64,000 nucleotides of DNA from Nocardioides eburneiflavus. GTDB taxonomy: Bacteria; Actinomycetota; Actinomycetes; Propionibacteriales; Nocardioidaceae. The translations under genes and the position numbers were made by a program. Below, piece by piece: positions 56,702 to 64,000 of the stretch; the stretch's first letter is position 1, and the number at the start of each line of letters is the position of its first letter. The notes below the pieces were generated by a model. That model searched no databases and was not told where the DNA came from. It saw only the letters and a program-made list of their open reading frames with translations. Where the stretch lies: positions 3,844,001-3,908,000 of the forward strand of contig NZ_SRRO01000001.1 in the NCBI RefSeq assembly GCF_004785795.1, written 5' to 3'.

Positions 56702-58515
56702 GCGGCCAGGACGGTGCACCTGAGGGCCGGCTGCGCCTGGGCCCGCTGCTGCGCTACGTCGACGACACCTCGGCCGCCGTGTGGGTCGAGACCGAGGACC
56801 CGGCCACCGTCACCGTGACCCGTGGCGACACCTCGGCCACCGCTCGTACGTTCACCGTGCACGACCACCACTACGCGCTCGTCGAGCTCGACGGCCTGGC
56901 ACCCGGCACCACCGAGCCCTACACGGTCACGATCGACGAGGGGCAGGTGTGGCCTCCCACCGGCTCGCCGTTCCCCCCTCCCGTGATCGCGACGCTGGAG
57001 CCCGGTCGGCCGCTGCGGATGGCCTTCGGCTCCTGCCGCACCTCGTTCACCCACGACGAGGAGGGCAACCGCACCCACGGCGTCGACGCGCTGCGGGCCT
57101 GGGCCCTGCGCACGGCGGACCAGGTCGCCGCGGCCGACCCCGACGACCCCGACCTCGCACCCGACCGCCTCCCCGACCTGGTGCTGTTCCTCGGCGACCA
57201 GGTCTACGCCGACGAGACCACCGCCGAGATGAAGGAGTTCATCGAGTCGCGCCGCGACATCGAGCAGCCCCCGTGGACCGAGCTCCAGGACTACGAGGAG
57301 TACGCCCACCTCTACCGGCTGGCGTGGTCGGACCCGGCCAACCGCTGGCTGCTGTCCACCGTGCCGAGCGCGATGATCTTCGACGACCACGACATCCGCG
57401 ACGACTGGAACACCTCGCTCGACTGGCGGCGCGAGATGGAGGCGACGTCGTGGTGGCACGGGCGCATCGTCGCCGGCCTGGCGTCCTACTGGGTCTACCA
57501 GCACCTCGGCAACATGTCGCCGGCCGAGCGCGAGCACGACGAGGTCTACCAAGCGGTGCGCGCGCACCGGGGGCACGACGAGCAGGACCTCGGCCCGCTC
57601 CTCGACGCCTTCGCCGCCCGCGTCGACCAGCAGCCGCAGACCTACCGCTGGAGCTACACCCGCGACTTCGACACCCAGGCCAGGCTGGTGGTCGTCGACT
57701 CGCGGGCGGCCCGGCAGCTCGACCCCGACAACCGGGCGATGCTCGACCCGGACGAGGCGGCCTGGCTCGACGAGCAGCTGCGCGGCGACGTCGACCACCT
57801 GCTGATCGGCACGTCGCTGCCGTTCCTTCTGGCCCGCGGGCTGCACCACCTCGAGGCGTTCAGCGAGGCGCTCGCCCAGGGAGCGTGGGGCGATCGGGGC
57901 GGCAGGCTGGGGGAGAAGCTGCGCCAGGTGGTCGACCTCGAGCACTGGGGAGCCTTCCAGAACAGCTTCCAGGAGGTCGCGCGGCAGGCCATGGAGGTGG
58001 CCGCGGGGCGGCGCGGGAAGGCCCCCTCGACGGTGACCTTCCTGTCGGGCGACGTCCACCACAGCTACGTCAGCGAGGCGCGCCCGGCGCACGGCGGGCC
58101 GCGCCTGCAGTCGACGATCCTGCAGGCGGTCTGCTCCCCCATCCGCAACCCGCTCTCGCGCAACATGCGCTTCGCGACCGCGGTGCTCTCCTACGGCGTC
58201 GCCGGCCCGGTCGGGCGCCTCGCGTCGAGGTCGACCCGCGTGCCCGACGCGCCGCTCGCCTGGACGTACGCCGAGGGGCCGTGGTTCGACAACAACCTGG
58301 CGTTCCTGCGGCTCAACGGTCCCAGCCTGAAGATGTGGTGGGCGACCGGCGAGGTCATCGACGACCACCAGCGCCCCCGGCTGGCCAAGGTCGCCAGCTA
58401 CGAGCTCGACGAGGACGGCCGTCCGCCGGCCCACGACAAGGTGCGCGAGCGCCTGGTCCGCGGACTGCGGCGGCGCTACCGCGACAAGGTCAAGGACCGG
58501 GTCAGACAGCGCTGA
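56698..58515 (+). CDS. PhoD-like metallophosphatase
   Basis: 605 residues, alkaline phosphatase D family. N-terminal beta-sandwich (about 1-95), then the metallophosphatase domain: FGSCRTS, LFLGDQVYAD, IFDDHDIRDDWN (metal Asp and His), TFLSGDVHHSYVSEARP. No signal peptide or twin-arginine motif, unlike secreted PhoD, so probably cytoplasmic with an unknown phosphoester substrate. Its last 14 bases overlap the convergent small gene. Confidence 0.88.
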   Translation: MSGQDGAPEGRLRLGPLLRYVDDTSAAVWVETEDPATVTVTRGDTSATARTFTVHDHHYALVELDGLAPGTTEPYTVTIDEGQVWPPTGSPFPPPVIATLEPGRPLRMAFGSCRTSFTHDEEGNRTHGVDALRAWALRTADQVAAADPDDPDLAPDRLPDLVLFLGDQVYADETTAEMKEFIESRRDIEQPPWTELQDYEEYAHLYRLAWSDPANRWLLSTVPSAMIFDDHDIRDDWNTSLDWRREMEATSWWHGRIVAGLASYWVYQHLGNMSPAEREHDEVYQAVRAHRGHDEQDLGPLLDAFAARVDQQPQTYRWSYTRDFDTQARLVVVDSRAARQLDPDNRAMLDPDEAAWLDEQLRGDVDHLLIGTSLPFLLARGLHHLEAFSEALAQGAWGDRGGRLGEKLRQVVDLEHWGAFQNSFQEVARQAMEVAAGRRGKAPSTVTFLSGDVHHSYVSEARPAHGGPRLQSTILQAVCSPIRNPLSRNMRFATAVLSYGVAGPVGRLASRSTRVPDAPLAWTYAEGPWFDNNLAFLRLNGPSLKMWWATGEVIDDHQRPRLAKVASYELDEDGRPPAHDKVRERLVRGLRRRYRDKVKDRVRQR

Positions 58516-58648
58516 GCAGGCGGTCGCGGCCGCGCGCGCAGTCGCAGGTGTCCGAGCACGGCAGGTAGGTGTGCAGCGCGTGTCCGCACCCGGTGCACGG
58601 CAGGTCGTGCGAGAGGTGGACCGAGCTGGTCTCGACGGTGTCCCACAT
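58502..58648 (-). CDS. 48-residue Cys-rich small protein
   Basis: Encodes MWDTVETSSVHLSHDLPCTG and then CGHALHTYLPCSDTCDC with a basic end (ARGRDRLLSAV). Five Cys and several His within 30 residues suggest one zinc site. AGGAGGA, 7 nt before the ATG, is near consensus, so the gene is likely real. Family not recognised. Confidence 0.65.
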   Translation of the reverse strand: MWDTVETSSVHLSHDLPCTGCGHALHTYLPCSDTCDCARGRDRLLSAV

Positions 58649-58833
58649 GGGGCGTCCTCCTTCCTGCCACGAGCAGTCGGTCGGCCGGCGCCGACCCGTT
58701 GCTTCCTTGACGTCGAGGGTCGCACCGGATGACGCGACTTCGCCGGGAACTCGCCCTGGAATGCCCGATCTGGGGCAGGAATGACCCGTTCGGGCCATCC
58801 GCGCGTGGTCCGTCCGGTCCCGGTCCGTCGTCC

Positions 58834-58839
58834 TAGGAT
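58834..58839 (+). promoter_or_regulatory. -10 box TAGGAT, YcaQ-like gene
   Basis: Ends 7 nt before ATG 58847. Confidence 0.5.
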
Positions 58840-58846
58840 CACCGCC

Positions 58847-59959
58847 ATGGCCGCCCGTCCGCACGAGCTCTCGCCGCGGCAGGCGCGGCGCATCGCCGTC
58901 CGCGCACAGCTGCTGGCCGCGGACCGCCCCGACGACGTGCTGGACACGGTGCGCCACCTCGGGTTCCTCCAGGTCGACCTGACCCGGGTGGTCGCCCAGC
59001 ATGCCGACCTCGCTCTGTGGTCCCGGCTGGGGAGCTCGTACGAGCCGCAGCACCTCGAGGAGCTGGTGGGCAACGGCGCGCTGGTCGAGCTCAGGGCGAT
59101 GCTGCGCCCCAGCGAGGACATCGCCCTGTTCCGTGCGGACATGGACGCGTGGCCCGGTGAGCCGCCGTTGAAGGAGTGGCAGGAGGACTTGCGCGACTGG
59201 GTCGCGGCCAACGACGGGTGTCGCCGGGAGGTCCTGGCGCTTCTCCGGTCCGAGGGTCCGACCCCGGCACGGGACCTGCCCGACAGCTGTGAGGTGCCGT
59301 GGCGATCGACCGGCTGGACCAACGACAAGAACGTCATGAAGCTCCTCGAGTGCCTGGAGGCTCGAGGTGAGGTGGCGGTCGCCTCGCGCGAGGGCCGCGA
59401 GCGGCGGTGGGACCTCGCCGAGCGGATCCACCCCGGCGACCCCGCCGTACCGGCTGAGGAGGCCCACCGGGTGCTGGCCGGACGCCGCCTGCGCTCGCTC
59501 GGCATCGCCCGCCAGCGCGCCCTGGAGGCCTGGGACGAGCGCCACGACGTGCGCGACACCGGGGAGCCGGCCCGCATCGAGGGCGTACGCGGGCTGTGGC
59601 GGGTCGACCCCGACCGGCTCGCCGACCTGGGGGACTTCGAGGGGCGTACGGCGGTGCTGTCCCCGCTGGACCGGCTCGTCTTCGACCGCAAGCGGATGGA
59701 GGACGTCTTCGGCTTCGACTACCAGCTGGAGATGTACAAGCCCGCGGTCAAGCGCAGGTGGGGCTACTGGGCGATGCCCGTGCTCGACGGCGACGAGCTC
59801 GTCGGCAAGGTGGACGCCACCGCGGACCGCGAGGGCGGGGTCCTCATCGTCGACGCCGTCCACGAGGACGGCGACTGGTCGACCGCGCGTCGCCGGCGGG
59901 TCGCGTCCGAGGTCGAGGCGCTGGGGCAGTGGCTCGGGCTCGAGGTCGTACGCCCCTGA
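58847..59959 (+). CDS. YcaQ/AlkX-like winged-helix DNA glycosylase
   Basis: 370 residues of the HTH_42 (DUF1006) family. FLQVDLTRVVAQHADL near residue 40 contains Q42-V43-D44, matching the Gln-x-Asp catalytic motif reported for E. coli YcaQ (AlkX), which unhooks interstrand crosslinks. Tandem winged helices follow (about 130-290), and the C-terminal block LSPLDRLVFDRKRMEDVFGF and YWAMPVL are family-typical. Assignment as a glycosylase is by homology only. Start set by the TAGGAT box. Confidence 0.8.
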   Translation: MAARPHELSPRQARRIAVRAQLLAADRPDDVLDTVRHLGFLQVDLTRVVAQHADLALWSRLGSSYEPQHLEELVGNGALVELRAMLRPSEDIALFRADMDAWPGEPPLKEWQEDLRDWVAANDGCRREVLALLRSEGPTPARDLPDSCEVPWRSTGWTNDKNVMKLLECLEARGEVAVASREGRERRWDLAERIHPGDPAVPAEEAHRVLAGRRLRSLGIARQRALEAWDERHDVRDTGEPARIEGVRGLWRVDPDRLADLGDFEGRTAVLSPLDRLVFDRKRMEDVFGFDYQLEMYKPAVKRRWGYWAMPVLDGDELVGKVDATADREGGVLIVDAVHEDGDWSTARRRRVASEVEALGQWLGLEVVRP

Positions 59960-59971
59960 CGGCCGAACGGC

Positions 59972-60610
59972 TCAAAGGCTCCGCAGCACGGCGAGGTCGA
60001 GCGTCTCCTCCGAGCCGCCGATCGTCCCGGTGAGGCGCGGTCCGTCTCCCAGCGGCGTCCCCACGATCCGGGCGACGGCGATCTCCACGGGCCCGGCGGT
60101 CACCACGGTGGCCGCGCCGTCGGCGGACACCTCGTCGGTCACGGCGTCGATGGCGGTGACCACGGGCGCCGCGTCCTCGCGCCCGCTGCCGCGCACCTGC
60201 ATGCGGGCGGGCACGTCGATGCGCTCGCCGTCGTCGCCGACGAGGAACATCTGCGACTGACGCTCGCCGGCGACGATCGCCGCGGTCAGCGTCGCGGCCC
60301 AGACGGGGTCACCGCAGCCGTCGTAGACCCAGCGCTCGCCGAGCACGGAGTGGTCGGTGGTGGTGATCAGGTGCTCCTCCGCGCCGGCCAGGGGCTCGGC
60401 GCGGTAGGTCAGCGGCGTCTGGACGACGGAGCCGTCGTCGAGTCGCCACAGGATGGTCTCGACGCCGACCTCGCCCTCGGGATCGTCGTAGCGGTACTCC
60501 GCGACCTTCTCGGCGATGGTCCGTCCGACGGCCCACGAGCGGCTCGGCAGCCACCTCTCGACGATCTCCTGCTTGGACGGGGTGAGCGTGGCGCGGTGGA
60601 CGATTCCCAT
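59972..60610 (-). CDS. Maltokinase N-terminal cap-like domain protein
   Basis: 212 residues. MGIVHRATLTPSKQEIVERWLPSR matches the cap domain found at the N-terminus of actinobacterial maltokinases and in stand-alone proteins such as CG0192 relatives. The kinase domain itself is absent, so enzymatic function is unlikely; role unknown. Convergent with the YcaQ-like gene (12 bp between stops). Confidence 0.75.
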   Translation of the reverse strand: MGIVHRATLTPSKQEIVERWLPSRSWAVGRTIAEKVAEYRYDDPEGEVGVETILWRLDDGSVVQTPLTYRAEPLAGAEEHLITTTDHSVLGERWVYDGCGDPVWAATLTAAIVAGERQSQMFLVGDDGERIDVPARMQVRGSGREDAAPVVTAIDAVTDEVSADGAATVVTAGPVEIAVARIVGTPLGDGPRLTGTIGGSEETLDLAVLRSL

Positions 60611-60616
60611 GTCCCG

Positions 60617-60622
60617 AGACTA
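60617..60622 (-). promoter_or_regulatory. -10 box TAGTCT, maltokinase-cap gene
   Basis: Ends 6 nt before ATG 60610. It lies in the last codons of the upstream SRPBCC gene (the TAG is that gene's stop codon), separating the two transcriptionally. Confidence 0.55.
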
Positions 60623-61420
60623 GGACCCGTCGAACCCGAGCGCTTCGGCCAGCCCGCGTGGGTCGCTCACCGAGAGCGTCGCGCCGGGGTGGGTGATCGT
60701 GGCGGTGGGGTCGATGGCGGGGACGGGCTCACGGAAGGCGAGGCACAGCGCTGCGTCGCCGTTGGTGGTGAACGAGACGCCGCGGTCGCTGAACGACAGG
60801 TGCGGCGGGCCGGCGGTCCTCACGAACGCGAAGCCACCCGTCACCTCCGCCGAGGCGACGTTGTCGCGCGGGGTCGCCAGGCGCCACGGGCCGTAGCGGA
60901 CGTAGAGCCAGCCCGGGCCGACCTCGACGGCCGTGGTGCCCGGCCGGATCCCGAACGGTCGCCCCGCGAGGGCGTACGACGGGGCGAACGCGAAGTCGAA
61001 CGACCGCACCGCCTCAGGGGTCGTGTCGGCGCCACCCGTGGAGCCGACGAGCCGGCGCAGGGCGATCGCCGCCGGGATGCGATAGGGCTGCACGACGCTC
61101 GCCGCCGGCGGGTGGACCCGCAGCAGCGCCCGGCTGCCGCCACCCGGAGCCGGCAGCACGTGGTGGTCCATCCGCACCGTGGCCGGGCCCCGGCCGACCT
61201 CCCACGCCCACGTCCGCAGTCTGGCGTCGAGGTCGGTGATGCGGAAGTCCACGGCGACGCCCGCGGGCCCGTGGAGGCGTCCCGTCGTGCCCACGGCCAG
61301 CACCGCCGTGTCGGTCTGGACGTCCCGGACCTGCGGAGCCCAGACGGGCCACTCGACCGGGTCGGTGAACCGGCGCCACACCTCGTCGGGGTGGGCCGGT
61401 CCGTACGCCTCGACCAGCAC
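60620..61420 (-). CDS. SRPBCC/polyketide cyclase-type protein, two-part
   Basis: 266 residues. The first 130 are an SRPBCC (START-like) ligand-binding domain (YGPAHPDEVWRRFTDPVEWPVWAP, GRLHGPAGVAVDFRITDLD). The remainder (about 150-266) is a beta-rich domain with GWLYVRYGPWRL and ATPRDNVASAEVTGGF that I cannot name. GTG 61420 is supported by AAGGAGG, 6 nt upstream. Downstream of the PNPOx pseudogene by 24 bp. Confidence 0.75.
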   Translation of the reverse strand: MLVEAYGPAHPDEVWRRFTDPVEWPVWAPQVRDVQTDTAVLAVGTTGRLHGPAGVAVDFRITDLDARLRTWAWEVGRGPATVRMDHHVLPAPGGGSRALLRVHPPAASVVQPYRIPAAIALRRLVGSTGGADTTPEAVRSFDFAFAPSYALAGRPFGIRPGTTAVEVGPGWLYVRYGPWRLATPRDNVASAEVTGGFAFVRTAGPPHLSFSDRGVSFTTNGDAALCLAFREPVPAIDPTATITHPGATLSVSDPRGLAEALGFDGS

Positions 61421-61444
61421 GTCAGGCCTCCTTCTGCGAGCCGC

Positions 61445-61823
61445 TCAGAGGATGACCGTGTCGTTGTCGCCCAGGTCGGGCTCGGCGTCGACGACCAGGC
61501 CCTTGGCGAGCTGGAGGGCGACCTTGACCTTGCCGGGGGACTCCCAGTACTCCGCTGTCGCACCGTCGACCTCGAGCAGCACGGGAGACCCAGCCGCTCT
61601 TGCCGGAGTAGGCCACGTTGACGCGCGGGTCGGCCTCGATCGCCCGCACCTTGTCGGTGTCGCGCTCGGTGATGAACCACGTCGTCCCCGGCTCGTCGAA
61701 GTCCTGCGTGCCCATCGGCGTCGAGACCAGCGCGCCCTGCAACGACACGTAGGTCAGCATCGCGATGTCGGTGTCCTTCATGATCTCGGCGACGGTGCCG
61801 AGCTGGTCGTCGTGGGTCGTCAT
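61445..61823 (-). pseudogene. PNPOx-family (general stress protein 26-like), internally deleted
   Basis: From ATG 61823 the protein runs MTTHDDQLGTVAEIMKDTDI to NVAYSGKSGWVS, typical of the pyridoxamine-phosphate-oxidase-like family. At about 61578-61590 homology jumps to another frame, VLLEVDGATAEYWESPGKV to the natural end DNDTVIL and TGA at 61445. Roughly 35-40 residues of the usual middle (after GWVS) are missing and the frame is lost. The unshifted frame instead ends at 61422 in low-complexity sequence. Flavin-binding parts are likely disrupted. Confidence 0.8.
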
Positions 61824-61911
61824 GCCCGCGACCATGGCACGCGGGTCCCAGCGGCTGCCTCATCCACCGGGGCGGTCGGTCACGTCCGGGCCCCGGGCCG
61901 CGTCGTACTGG

Positions 61912-61917
61912 CAGGAT
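61912..61917 (+). promoter_or_regulatory. -10-like box CAGGAT, UvrA-like gene
   Basis: Lies 28 nt before ATG 61946, giving a short leader that contains GGGAGGAG. Confidence 0.35.
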
Positions 61918-61945
61918 GGCCCCGCCACGGGAGGAGATGCACAGC

Positions 61946-64000
<2,055 letters not shown>

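Overview
This 64 kb window is very GC-rich chromosomal DNA of an actinobacterium. It carries a mycothiol gene (mshC), a complete Pup-proteasome locus (arc/mpa, dop, pup, prcB, prcA, pafA, pafB, pafC), rbpA, and gene order strongly resembling the Mycobacterium tuberculosis segments Rv2090-Rv2130 and Rv2050-Rv2051. Promoter style (TAGGGT-type boxes 6-7 nt before start codons) and dispersed TCGAG-rich palindromes suggest Nocardioidaceae, probably Nocardioides; that genus call is an inference. No tRNA, rRNA, insertion sequence or CRISPR array was seen.

Layout. 0-8 kb: mshC (5' end outside the window), a 93-bp palindromic tandem repeat, a PAC2-family gene, cobalamin-dependent metH, and a receiver-PAS-PAS-histidine kinase. 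8-17 kb: a GntP-family permease, a HAD phosphatase, and a five-gene dipeptide-type ABC transporter operon. 16.6-20.3 kb: RecB/Cas4-like nuclease, intramembrane M50 protease with CBS domains, tRNA m1A58 methyltransferase trmI, GrpB-like protein. 20.4-33.2 kb: Pup-proteasome locus with an embedded methyltransferase, small membrane proteins, a tandem FKBP lipoprotein, then pafB-pafC-tatA-tatC. 33.3-40.8 kb: conserved hypothetical, lipid kinase, helY helicase, 5'-3' exonuclease, Lrp regulator, two paralogous TetR regulators and a mycothiol-dependent-isomerase-like protein.

40.8-42.0 kb: a frameshifted AbiEi/DUF559-type gene between two copies of the same palindrome. 42.0-47.5 kb: a lysine-fermentation-type cluster, kamA diverging from kdd-kamD-kamE-kal. 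It converts lysine via beta-lysine and 3,5-diaminohexanoate, and Kal acts on the CoA thioester made by a cleavage enzyme (Kce) that is not in this window. 47.5-47.95 kb: a gene-poor leader with a promoter, a short ORF with a strong ribosome-binding site and a long hairpin, i.e. a candidate structured RNA. 47.9-51.2 kb: lnt-ppm1-fxsA and rbpA. 51.4-58.6 kb: MFS transporter, glycerophosphodiesterase, zinc-ribbon protein, an XRE-HTH/MurA fusion with a palindromic operator over its promoter, alcohol dehydrogenase, PhoD-like phosphatase, small Cys-rich protein. 58.8-64 kb: YcaQ/AlkX-like protein, maltokinase-cap-like protein, SRPBCC protein, a PNPOx-family pseudogene, and a UvrA-like ATPase running off the right edge.

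Functionally the window is mostly housekeeping: tagging and degradation (Pup ligated by PafA, removed by Dop, substrates unfolded by ARC into PrcBA), thiol and one-carbon metabolism, Tat export, lipoprotein acylation and transcription (RbpA). The accessory parts are the lysine cluster, the palindrome-flanked pseudogene and the 47.6-47.9 kb leader. About twenty genes have a -10-like hexamer at nearly constant distance from the start codon, implying pervasive leaderless transcription.
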